Assembly: GCA_964369215.1 (NCBI GenBank)
Contig: CAYJEZ010000056.1
Span: 1-15,855, forward strand
Origin: SIG603 sp964369215
Lineage (GTDB): Bacteria > Bacillota > Clostridia > Oscillospirales > Acutalibacteraceae
DNA: 15,855 nt
Direction: 5' to 3'
Shown: piece after piece, positions 1-8,800 of the stretch
How the letters are laid out: each line of letters starts with the position of its first letter
How positions within the stretch are numbered: the first letter of the stretch is position 1
The notes under the pieces: model-generated
Seen by the model: the letters and a program-made list of their open reading frames with translations, nothing else
The model's database searches: none
Told to the model about the DNA's origin: nothing
Made by a program: the position numbers and the translations under genes

Positions 1-2032
1 CCATTCTAAGCTCTGCACCGTCTATTTCTTCACTTCCATTACCAACACCTATATGTATTTGATTAATTCTCATAGCCTCTATGCCGTAAACTTCATAGTA
101 ATCATCGTGTATCTCCATTTGTGCTGGGTTAGAAAAGTTAAGCATTTGCCAAGGTATTTTTACCTCAACAAAATTTCCGTAAAATGCCATATCTGCCAAA
201 GAGTCATAATTTTCTGATTTTGGGTTTGAATTACCGTATCTTAAAAGTCCTGTCTCGTATGTTTCTATCAGCTTGTTATCATTCACAAAACTATCTCTTA
301 AAAAATCAGCAGACTGTATTCTTAAATGAATTTCATTAAACATGGTGCTATCAGGTTGTGGTGGATTTTCAAATGGTTCTACCCCAAGTGTTTTTTCACC
401 ATACATGGCATATAGCGAATCGTATCTCTCTTGCACTACAATCCTACTATTGTCTTTGCCATCTATTGCCACAATAAAATCTACGGGTCTTTCAAAACTT
501 ATATCATACTCTTGTGAGCTAGTGGCACCTGAATTCGGTGTTATATCCAGACTGATGTACATCTTTTCAGTCTCTTCAAAATCATCCGTACTCGCTAATA
601 TATACAAGTATCTATTATCATATTTAGCAGATATAGATGATGAGCTTTGACTAAAAATAACATCTTCTTCGTTCCAGTCACTTATATCTTCGTCAACATA
701 AACTATACTTTGTGTCTCGCCCGGGTCAAATGCCATAAGTCCAAAATATTGCTCGTTTGTTTGATAATCGCTCCAATAAGCTGCTTTATCTAAATCTACA
801 GCATATCTTGTATTCCAAGTTCTTTTAAACCACTCATCTTGCCAAGAAAACACAACCGCACCCGAAATACCTGCTTCTTTAATATCTTCATAACAAGAGA
901 GAATAGCCTCAGCCTGTTGAGTTTCGTCCATAAATCCTTGATTTCTACCTTGAGAGTCCTCTTCCCTTGCCATTCCTCTTGAAGCTGGTATTCCAAACTC
1001 GCTTATTACAACTGGCATCGTATGATGGTCATTAATTTGTTTTAAATACGCATAATAAGTGTTAACCTCTCCAGATTTATCAACAAGATCTTCATACCCC
1101 TCTGAATAGCTTAAATAATCAGGAAAATATGGATAAATATGATATGACGCAAAAGCTTTCGCAATGTTCTTATCTGTAGTAAGTATATTTTCGGTATCAA
1201 CATTTGCCACTTTTGTAAAGTTTCTTGAAATTGTGTAATCATACTCAAAAGGGTCTGTAGTAGGCCAATTTGAGAATGCTACCATTTTTTGGTCTGAATA
1301 TTTTGATGTCTCATACTTTATCATCTCATCTGCGGTATAAGCCAAAAATGCCTCAAAAGGCTCAGCATCCTCTGCAGTGTAAAAGTATTCTCCGCTATAG
1401 TCAGCCATATCTTCTTTGTAAATATTAGTGTAAGATACTAGAGAGCTCTCCCATTCAACTCCCATAATATACCCAATTACCCAATCAGATATATCATGAT
1501 TATAATGCTCGTAGCCAAATTCATTATCTATATAAAACTTCTTTCTTCCGTGCAAAACATCAACTACATCTTTACTCTCTTCAATATATGGCTCTATTAA
1601 TTCTTCACTAAATGCATGAACATTTGCATTTTGGTAATAGTCATCAAGCCAAATACCATGTATTAGGTAAAGTGGTTCAGGGTTATTGATGTTATACTCA
1701 TAAAAAGCTTCATAAAAATCAGCATTTAAAATTGTATAAACCCTTATTGTATTTGCACTCATCTGCGATATTAGCTCAAACCACCTTAAATACGTGTCTT
1801 TGTCTATAGCGTATTCTGTAGAAAAATGCCCAGGAATTCCAGACCCTAGATTAACTCCTTTAATTTCAAATATAGAGCTATCTTCTGCCATATACATCTG
1901 ATCTTCCACAACTTTTACAACAACATCATGCTCACCTTTTTTTTCTGTGTATACCCCTACATTGTAATACAATACATCTGCAGTAAGAAAAGCAATTATC
2001 AAAAAAACAGATATAATAATAAATTTTCTCAT
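1..2032 (-). CDS. Membrane-anchored TIM-barrel glycoside hydrolase-like protein (3' end cut by window edge)
   Basis: The frame is open from ATG at 2032 to the window edge (677 codons, no stop), so the C-terminus is missing. AGGGG lies 11 nt before the ATG. Residues 4-24 are a hydrophobic signal anchor, so the rest should lie outside the cell. Residues 57-105 (IKGVNLGSGIPGHF, then TIRVYTIL) resemble the first strands of clan GH-A barrels (GH2 C-domain/GH5-like). E345 in VVISEFGIP fits the strand-7 nucleophile, E193 in IMGVEWES the strand-4 acid/base, and FSWQDEW at 395-401 strand 8. The residue before the acid/base is Val rather than the usual Asn. After about residue 440 a beta-rich region resembles a CBM9/DOMON-like sugar-binding module. 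It is the fourth gene of the operon, 33 nt after the CotH-like gene. It probably trims or processes a cell-surface polysaccharide; the substrate cannot be read from sequence, and a non-catalytic binding role remains possible. Confidence 0.75.
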   Translation of the reverse strand, partial: MRKFIIISVFLIIAFLTADVLYYNVGVYTEKKGEHDVVVKVVEDQMYMAEDSSIFEIKGVNLGSGIPGHFSTEYAIDKDTYLRWFELISQMSANTIRVYTILNADFYEAFYEYNINNPEPLYLIHGIWLDDYYQNANVHAFSEELIEPYIEESKDVVDVLHGRKKFYIDNEFGYEHYNHDISDWVIGYIMGVEWESSLVSYTNIYKEDMADYSGEYFYTAEDAEPFEAFLAYTADEMIKYETSKYSDQKMVAFSNWPTTDPFEYDYTISRNFTKVANVDTENILTTDKNIAKAFASYHIYPYFPDYLSYSEGYEDLVDKSGEVNTYYAYLKQINDHHTMPVVISEFGIPASRGMAREEDSQGRNQGFMDETQQAEAILSCYEDIKEAGISGAVVFSWQDEWFKRTWNTRYAVDLDKAAYWSDYQTNEQYFGLMAFDPGETQSIVYVDEDISDWNEEDVIFSQSSSSISAKYDNRYLYILASTDDFEETEKMYISLDITPNSGATSSQEYDISFERPVDFIVAIDGKDNSRIVVQERYDSLYAMYGEKTLGVEPFENPPQPDSTMFNEIHLRIQSADFLRDSFVNDNKLIETYETGLLRYGNSNPKSENYDSLADMAFYGNFVEVKIPWQMLNFSNPAQMEIHDDYYEVYGIEAMRINQIHIGVGNGSEEIDGAELRM

Positions 2033-2065
2033 AAGTTTTAATACCCCTGTAATCTAACGATTTGT

Positions 2066-3388
2066 TTAGTGGTGGTACTCTTTATTTTTGCTTTCGTGTC
2101 CATATCTTTTTAATACCTCTATATTTTCATCAAGCCAATTACTTCTATTTTCAATATAAATTTTGGTTTTTTCCAAATAGTCTTCTATAACTTTTTTATT
2201 TATGCTGTCTCCTAAAAAAGCTACTGTATCGTCAATCATTTTGTTTACATATTCATCATTTAACAAAGTTTGACTTAAAATTTTATACCTTTCAATAACT
2301 TGGTTAATAAATTCCATATCTTTTGACAACATAAAATACCACGATTGATCATTAGATATTAATAAAAAATTTTTAAACGAAGGACTTTCAAGCGGCTGTG
2401 TATCAAAATCCCAAATAGGGGCAAGATTAATTTTGCCATATAAATCTTTATACAAATATACAGACTGGTTACCAGCATTGAGATTATAAAAAAACTCATT
2501 AATAATAAAATAATCAACAAATGAAGATACATCTATATAATCTATATAACCTTTTTGATTATCTGAAAAGTCATATGAAAAAAGATTTCTCTCAAAATTC
2601 ATAAAGCTATCTTCTATATTTTTAAGTAATCCCCCATCTTCTTTAGCCTCTAATGGGTAAACAACTTGAAGCTCAGTTTGCCTTAATATTTTTTTATGAA
2701 CCGAACTATAAGATTCAAGCACAGCAAAGTTATCATTTATTACATCTAACTCTAAAATATAAGATGAGTCAGATACAGTGTTTGAATATGGCGTTATGTC
2801 TATTCTTCCTTCACCTACTGATACAGTCTCCATAAGAAGATACACACCTTTGTAATCTCCATCCTCAAAAACTTCACAAAACCTTACATCTGGTGTTTCA
2901 GGAACAATTTGCCCAGCTATATTAAAATATACATAATCTTTAATAAGGCTATCGTTACTTCTAATAGGGCCTCTTAAACTCCACTCGCTATGGGCTGTCA
3001 TACCCATAACTTCAATCTCTGCCGGTTGTGTGCCATTTACAAAGTTAAATTTATACGCCACTAGTCTCGCGTCTTCTTGAGTTTGCTCTTCTTCAACACT
3101 CAAAATAGCCTGAGAGTCTATTGTAGCTATATTGTCAAGGCGATTAAGTTCTTCTAAACTATCATAAATTTTTATATTAGCATACTCATCTCCCGTTATT
3201 ATATCTACTATAGGTAAGTGCGAAGAATAATCATCGGCGTTTTCAGCTGTATTTAACTTTTCAGAAAAATTCAAGTGTTGTATAACTCTTTGATTATTAG
3301 CAGTTTCTACATATACTGATAATAACGGAATAAGCATTAGCAGAAAAATCATAAAATATACAACTGCTTTTTTATTAAGTCTTGTCAC
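2066..3388 (-). CDS. CotH-kinase-fold family protein, membrane-anchored
   Basis: 440 residues. The start is GTG at 3388 with GAGGT 5 nt upstream. Residues 8-27 form one hydrophobic segment after a basic N-terminus, predicting a signal anchor with the domain outside the membrane. Family landmarks are WSLRGP (136-141), the GDYKGVYLLMETV block (177-189) with the conserved Glu E187, YLYKD (311-315) and the metal-site motif WDFD (326-329). CotH of Bacillus is an atypical protein kinase of spore-coat proteins, with catalytic Asp 228 and metal Asp 251. By the same 23-residue spacing, the catalytic Asp position here is N304 (NLNAGNQ), where relatives read N-x-D. The usual Gly-Asn after WDFD is also missing. 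It is the third gene of the VTC-DUF4956-CotH-hydrolase operon. Fold assignment is firm; kinase activity is doubtful, and a binding or scaffolding role in surface polymer assembly is an alternative. Confidence 0.85.
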   Translation of the reverse strand: MTRLNKKAVVYFMIFLLMLIPLLSVYVETANNQRVIQHLNFSEKLNTAENADDYSSHLPIVDIITGDEYANIKIYDSLEELNRLDNIATIDSQAILSVEEEQTQEDARLVAYKFNFVNGTQPAEIEVMGMTAHSEWSLRGPIRSNDSLIKDYVYFNIAGQIVPETPDVRFCEVFEDGDYKGVYLLMETVSVGEGRIDITPYSNTVSDSSYILELDVINDNFAVLESYSSVHKKILRQTELQVVYPLEAKEDGGLLKNIEDSFMNFERNLFSYDFSDNQKGYIDYIDVSSFVDYFIINEFFYNLNAGNQSVYLYKDLYGKINLAPIWDFDTQPLESPSFKNFLLISNDQSWYFMLSKDMEFINQVIERYKILSQTLLNDEYVNKMIDDTVAFLGDSINKKVIEDYLEKTKIYIENRSNWLDENIEVLKRYGHESKNKEYHH

Positions 3389-3444
3389 ATTAACCTCACA
3401 TTTCTAAAAACATATCACATACTTTAATTTTCTAGTAATACAAA

Positions 3445-4119
3445 TTAAATAATCTCATCAGTTTGAGATATAATATTCACGCTATAAATATCACCTAATG
3501 CATATATAGGAGCAGTAACATCAGACTCATTCACTGCTACTTTATTATAAACATTCCTAGGCATTTCAAAAATAAACTCCACTGTATCTGGTGTTGTATT
3601 TTTTGCTTTTAAAAGAGCTTTATGATTAAAAGCATTGAACACTACAGAAGAAATTTCACTATCTTTTTCTTTTGATGCTCTAATAATAAGCATCAATTTG
3701 TTATCATTTTTAATTCTTCCAAGTACAAGCAGAAGAATAAGTACTATCATACTGCCTGCTGCTCCTATCAAATACTCTCCTACTCCACAGCTAATACCTG
3801 CAACAATTGCCCAAAAAATATAAGCTGTGTCTCTAGCGTCTTTAATAGCAGTTCTAAACCTTACAAAAGACAATGCACCTACCATTCCTAATGAAATAGC
3901 CACATTATTTCCTATAACAGACATTGCTGTTGCCACCAAAACGGTAAGCATAAACAGCGAAACATTAAACCTTTTATTATATACAGTGCCAACATGCGAT
4001 AGATAGTAAGACACATAGATTATACACCCAAATATCATAGATACTAACATCCTTATAAATATGTCTTCTACCGTAAGAGTTTTTCCGTTTTCCAATAATG
4101 TTAATAATGCTTCAGTCAT
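3445..4119 (-). CDS. DUF4956 family membrane protein
   Basis: 224 residues with about four to five membrane segments (roughly 24-42, 52-70, 72-86, 98-113, 114-134) and a soluble C-terminal part (about 138-224), probably cytosolic. The family signature is clear at residues 81-114: GALSFVRFRTAIKDARDT followed by a Gly/Cys-rich membrane stretch. The basic RFRTAIKD loop next to the membrane is the most conserved part of DUF4956 and could bind a phosphorylated ligand (inference). The family has no established function but commonly sits beside VTC-domain and CotH genes in Firmicutes, as it does here: 27 nt after the VTC-like gene and 56 nt before the CotH-like gene. AAGGA lies about 12 nt before the ATG, a long spacing that suggests modest translation or coupling to the preceding gene. 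Confidence 0.88.
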   Translation of the reverse strand: MTEALLTLLENGKTLTVEDIFIRMLVSMIFGCIIYVSYYLSHVGTVYNKRFNVSLFMLTVLVATAMSVIGNNVAISLGMVGALSFVRFRTAIKDARDTAYIFWAIVAGISCGVGEYLIGAAGSMIVLILLLVLGRIKNDNKLMLIIRASKEKDSEISSVVFNAFNHKALLKAKNTTPDTVEFIFEMPRNVYNKVAVNESDVTAPIYALGDIYSVNIISQTDEII

Positions 4120-4146
4120 AAAATATAACCATCCTTTTCTAAGTAT

Positions 4147-4809
4147 TTAATAAATTTTACTTTCGACAATTTTGTTTACAGTGACTTGTGTCATTTTGGT
4201 GTTTGATAAAATATCTTTTAAAATGTTTGAAAAAAAATTAACAGTCCTAATTTCAACCACTTGGGCAGGCATACTGAAAATCGGAGTTAAGTTTTCATAT
4301 TCGTCAAAATTCGCCACATTGTTAACACAAGTTCTAAAGTTGCTTTCAATAAATATTTTGCCACTACCATCTATATCATTAAATTCTAATCTGTTAAACT
4401 TAACAATACGTTTGGGAGTATAAAAGTGACCTAAAAAAATAGAATAAAGCTCTAACGATAATTTGGTAGACTTTTTAAGCAGTGACGAAAAATTTTGATT
4501 AAATATATCTTTGGCTTCTGCTTGGGTTATTTTAAGCCTTTCCAAATTTTCAAAATTCTCTGTAATTACTACCAATTCAATAAAGCAATTTTCTTTATTA
4601 CTACCGCTCATACTAATTCTTATTTCTCTTCTTCCACTCACTCCTTCTTTAGCATTAAAGTAATCGGTGTCATTTAAAGTGTCAAAGTAAACAACGGTAT
4701 ACTCACTCTCGCTACAAATTTCTTTATTAGAAGAATAGAGTGCAAAAAATTTATTTTTTAAATTAAAACAATCCTTGCTATTAAGTGTAAATTGCTGTAA
4801 TTCCATCAT
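4147..4809 (-). CDS. Divergent VTC-domain (polyphosphate polymerase-like) protein
   Basis: 220 residues, soluble. ATG at 4809 has GAGGT 8 nt upstream. The fold is suggested by VTC landmarks: VVYFDT (39-44), GRREIRIS (59-66), the CFIEL strand (75-80), KRIVKFNR (133-140), VVEIR (184-188) and a C-terminal SK (217-218). VTC proteins polymerise polyphosphate from NTPs inside a tunnel lined by Lys and Arg. Aligned by eye to the yeast Vtc4 motifs, several are lost. There is no KY near the N-terminus, the first Arg of the RxR pair is E62, the ERK strand is ELV (80-81), and the Arg of the RISxD strand is F153. R64, R140, E186 and K218 remain. It opens the operon and is followed by DUF4956, its usual neighbour. 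The assignment rests on pattern and context; catalysis is doubtful and ligand sensing is an alternative. Confidence 0.68.
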   Translation of the reverse strand: MMELQQFTLNSKDCFNLKNKFFALYSSNKEICSESEYTVVYFDTLNDTDYFNAKEGVSGRREIRISMSGSNKENCFIELVVITENFENLERLKITQAEAKDIFNQNFSSLLKKSTKLSLELYSIFLGHFYTPKRIVKFNRLEFNDIDGSGKIFIESNFRTCVNNVANFDEYENLTPIFSMPAQVVEIRTVNFFSNILKDILSNTKMTQVTVNKIVESKIY

Positions 4810-4947
4810 TATTTATTACCTCATTTTTGTCTTTAATTCTTTAAACTAATTTCACTGTCACTTCATAAAAAAAATACATTTTATAGAGTAGCTTTTTAGT
4901 GATAAATCTAGAAGAACATATGAATTTGTACTTGTCTCTTTAATATA

Positions 4948-4976
4948 AATATAGCATATTTCTTATACAAAATCAA
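4948..4976 (-). promoter_or_regulatory. Sigma-A promoter of the VTC-DUF4956-CotH-hydrolase operon
   Basis: On the minus strand, TTGATT (4976-4971), a 17-nt spacer, then TATATT (4953-4948) preceded by TGC, giving an extended -10. The predicted start near 4941 leaves a leader of about 130 nt before the first gene. No known c-di-GMP riboswitch motif is recognisable in that leader. Confidence 0.72.
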
Positions 4977-5277
4977 ATTAATTTTGTTATCTAGCACATT
5001 GAACAAATAAAAATCAAATACGAACGTTTCTTCTATAATTTTTTTTAATTTTTAATATATTTTTTCACTTAACTTGCCTTATTTTAAACATCTACCATGC
5101 CCTCGACCGAAACAAGCACTAGTGAGTGTATATAAAATAATGCAATCTTTGAACAAAACTATTTGCTTATTATTTTGTATCCAAAATTCGTTTTATTTTA
5201 TTACAGCTTCCGCTGTATAGTCAAACCACTACAAAATCAAAACAAATTCCTGCTCATAAAACCCATATATAAGGAGC

Positions 5278-5431
5278 TACCTCATTAAGGTAAATTTAAA
5301 CAATTATTTGTAAGGTTGAGTCAAAACTTAACCGAAAGAATGAAAAATTATTGCTTTTTCATGAACCACGGAACGGTCAAAGACCGTTCCCTACAACATA
5401 ATTTGTTTGTTTTAACGAAAAATTCCGTTAA
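5278..5431. repeat. Cluster of five consecutive stem-loops (candidate dispersed repeat or structured RNA)
   Basis: Five short hairpins follow one another: TACCT/AGGTA (5278-5292), GGTTGAGT/ACTTAACC with one G-U pair and a CAAA loop (5314-5333), ATGAAAAA/TTTTTCAT (5340-5362), a perfect 9-bp GGAACGGTC/GACCGTTCC with an AAA loop (5370-5390), and TTAACG/CGTTAA (5412-5431). None has a U-tract typical of a terminator. The density is higher than in the other spacers of this window. Confidence 0.5.
5370..5390. repeat. Perfect 9-bp palindromic unit
   Basis: GGAACGGTC, loop AAA, GACCGTTCC. It is clearly G+C-richer than its surroundings and is flanked by GAACCAC and CTACAAC. The layout resembles REP-like dispersed palindromes of clostridial genomes that begin TGTAGGG on the opposite strand. 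This resemblance is from memory and was not searched. Confidence 0.55.
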
Positions 5432-5567
5432 TGCGACACCCTTTAGCTTATGCAAGCATTTATTGATGATTATTGAACTGGTTTAATAATATATTAGAAC
5501 CTATGAATAAAGTCTACTTTGACATATATAGACTTCTATTACAATAGCAGAATTAACGCAAAACTTA

Positions 5568-5604
5568 AAGGCTTGACACCTGCTTACCACAGATATCAAG
5601 CCTT
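5568..5604 (-). terminator. Possible terminator downstream of the c-di-GMP gene
   Basis: Perfect 9-bp inverted repeat AAGGCTTGA/TCAAGCCTT with a 19-nt loop. Read on the minus strand it is followed by TAAGTTTTGCG, a weak U-rich run. It lies about 210 nt after the stop of the GGDEF/EAL gene. The large loop and imperfect tail keep confidence low. Confidence 0.33.
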
Positions 5605-5813
5605 AAGCTTTGCTTAATTGCACAATTTCAACCTAACTTGCGTGTATAATTTTTATGAGAAATCGGCATATTTCTATACATTTTTAACATCTTTATTAAT
5701 ATATTTTATAATCAAAATAAAGTTTTACATCCATTATTCCTTAGATTGTTCTCTTAAGAAGAATCTTTGAGTACTCTGAATTACTTTTCTATCTTATAAC
5801 AAGCTACAAATCT

Positions 5814-8800
5814 TTACTTTTTGATATATTCGTTATAAAACTCTTCTATTGGCATAGGTTTTGCGTAGTAGTAACCCTGACCTATTGTGCAACCCATGTC
5901 GCATAATAATTCATGCTGTTGCTTGTTCTCAACTCCCTCTGCAACAGATGAAACATTATCAAGTCCTTCACTTAGTCCAATAGCAAGGCTTGCTAATAGC
6001 TTTGATTTTTTATCAATGTGTATGCCATCAATTATTTTCATATCAATTTTTATTTCATCAAAATCTGACACTACAAGAGAATTTAAGTTTGAGTATCCAC
6101 TGCCAAAATCATCAAGAGAAACCGCAAAACCTGCGTCTGAAAAGTTTTTGATAATCAACGCCAAAGCCTTTTCATCAACTCTGTTTATTGTTTCTGTCAT
6201 TTCGATTACTAGCTTTGCGTGCTCTATACCATAACTATCACAAATTTGCGAGAATTTTTCAACAACACCTTTTTTTGAAATTGTCATTCTTGAGCAATTT
6301 ACAGAGATAGTTGGCAATGTTTTCGCTCCACTTTCTTTCCACAGTTTTAAGGTTTTGCATACCGTTTCAAACACAAACTCATCAATTTTTGATATAATTC
6401 CCTCTTTCTCATAAAACGGCAAAAAGTAAATCGGAGCTTGCACTGCACCACCTGCGCCAACACGTCTTACAAGCGCTTCTGCACTTTCTATTTTTCCAGA
6501 AGCAAGATTCATTTGTGGCTGTAAATACACTAAATATTTGCCATTTGCAATTTCCATCTCCAAATTCTCACTCAAAATACGAACATAGTTTTCACAATCA
6601 TGAAAATCCTTTGATTTATTTTTATTTTTTGCATTTTTATTCCACGTATAACCTATAGATACCTTGTAATCCGCTTCTTGTGCCAGTTTTTCTTTTAACA
6701 ATGTAACATCTTTTTCAAAATCAGGCTCAGATACATTTTCTGAAATTACAACAAATTCATCTCCACCTACTCGAAAAACTTTATCTTCAAAAACTTCGCT
6801 TAAAATCTTTGACAAATTAATCAAAATACCGTCACCAAATAGTACTCCATTAGCATCGTTTATTGAGCTTAAGCCAATGATGTCTGCATACAGCACACCC
6901 AAACTGTCAATATCTTTGTCGATATCCTTTATCGTCAACCCATAGCTATGCCTATTTTTAATGCCAGTTAGTGCGTCGTAATAACTTAGCTTGTTTAAGT
7001 TTGAGAGCAACTTTGTCTCGTCAAGAAAATTAGCGGTGAATTTTGCTACTGTTCTTATTATAGAAGATTTTTCTTTGTTCTTTAATGCATTATCCACTCC
7101 TACAAATCCTGTTATTTCATTACCTTCTACTCGTATTGCACCAATAACTATATCTGTTAGGTCTTGAAGTTTCATAAGTTCATATTCAAGAGAGCTTTTG
7201 TCAAGCGTGTGAATATCCATATTAAACGCCTCTTGCGATTCGCATTTATCTAGCAAAACTCCAAGCTCGCTTCTCGGTAGATTTTGAAGCTTATCTTTAA
7301 ACGCTTGTTTTCCAGGTTTGCAATATTCGTAGGTATTACTTATAAAAAGTCCACAATCCGATACTTCAAATATATAGCTTCTATCCGCATCAAAATAATT
7401 GGTAACTGCCTCTAAAAGAGAAAATATAGAAGAATCAGGTTCATTTCCTGCATGGAGCATTTCAACGCAATCCATTAAAAACTTTTCGTCTTCTAGTCTT
7501 TCGGTTATTGTATTTTCAAGTTCTACACGGTTTGATATATCCGTAGCAATTTCAAGTCTTGCAGTATTACCTTTATAATTTACAAGCTTATCTTTTAATA
7601 AATATGTTGTATTGTATTTAGGATTATAATGAGACCATTCATAATACCCATTTTCTTTTAACAAATGGTTTGTGCAAAAGTCGCACGGCTCGTCTTTTCC
7701 TTGTAAAAGATTATAACATTTTTCGCCCTTATATTCTTCATCAGTAGTTAGCCCCGCTGTACGCTTTCCCAGCTCATTAAGATACAGTAAATCATAGTTA
7801 GTTAAATCGCTTACATACACTACGCTTTCAATGGTATCTAAAATATCAGCAGAGTTTTTATTACTTATTGCAAGCTCTTGCAACTCGTCTCTCAGATGTT
7901 TTCCTTGCAAGATAATTGACAAAAATTTGCCAATATATTGTATGCTGTTAATTTCTCTCTCTGTCCATACTCTGGTTTTTGTGCAATCATCTAACCCTAA
8001 GAAAAACCTCATTTTTCCGTCGCGTTTAATTTGTGCATGAACAAACGACAAAATGCCTTGGTCGTCCATAATTTCAAAAGCCCTATCTTGCTCTAAGGTT
8101 TCTCTTAAATTGTTAGAATATATAATGTCGTTATGTGCTTTGTCAAGAAAATCTGCAAATAATTCATATGGAATACCTTGTAAGTTTTCAATTTCACTTC
8201 CTATACCTTCTTTGCAATATTCAAATGTATTATTAAGCGTCAGTCCATCGTCTAGAGTTTCAAAAATATAGCTTCTGTCGGCATTATATTTTTGACACAA
8301 ATAACTAAGTGCAAGGTTGATGGAATCGCTGTCGCCATTTTTTTCATAAAGTATATTAAATACCGCAGAAATAAGGTCATAATCAAAGAAAGAGCTTGCA
8401 ATTCTATTTGCGTTTTCAATTTTTGTAACACTTCTTGTAGTACCAATATCAAAATCATCAGAGTACATCATATATCTATTTTTGCCTTGCATTTTTGCTT
8501 GATTTAGCGCTTTATCTGCATTTTGATATATCTCATCATATGTCCTTCCATCTCTTGGATATAGCGCAATACCAACACTACCTGAAATGGAATAGTCCTT
8601 ATATTCACCCGAATAAGTTTTTCTATAAACTTCAAGAATTTTTTCTGCTTTCTTAGAAATGATATCCATATCTGACATATTTTCTACGAAAACAATAAAC
8701 TCGTCTCCGCCAATTCTTGCTATGATATCAATGTCTCTAAAAGCCACTTTTAATCCTGCGGAAATATCTCTAAGTACTTCATCTCCAAAAAAATGTCCTA

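Larger units (their letters stand above)
4810..5813. other. Gene-free 1-kb intergenic region with many stem-loops
   Basis: No convincing coding frame on either strand. It holds the operon promoter (4948-4976) and several inverted repeats: TACAGC/GCTGTA (5202-5217), a run of five hairpins (5278-5431), AAGTCTA/TAGACTT (5510-5535), AAGGCTTGA/TCAAGCCTT (5568-5604) and a 10-bp stem with one mismatch (5743-5766). It separates the c-di-GMP gene from the surface operon, both on the minus strand. It may contain a degenerate mobile or dispersed repeat. Confidence 0.6.

Noticed and set aside
342..650. 102-codon plus-strand frame starting MVLSGCGGFSNGS
   Set aside because: It lies fully antisense to the glycoside hydrolase frame, which has clear family motifs; it is a shadow.
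4810..4941. Possible c-di-GMP riboswitch in the 130-nt leader of the surface operon
   Set aside because: None of the conserved c-di-GMP-I or -II core motifs is recognisable, and the leader is a plain AT-rich sequence without a convincing multi-helix fold.
5743..5766. 10-bp stem with one mismatch just after the c-di-GMP gene, considered as its terminator
   Set aside because: Neither strand has a T-run after the stem; it is kept only as an inverted repeat of the spacer.
4810..5813. Decayed gene or insertion sequence in the 1-kb spacer
   Set aside because: No stretch of family-like residues, no transposase motif and no paired terminal repeats at element scale could be found on either strand.
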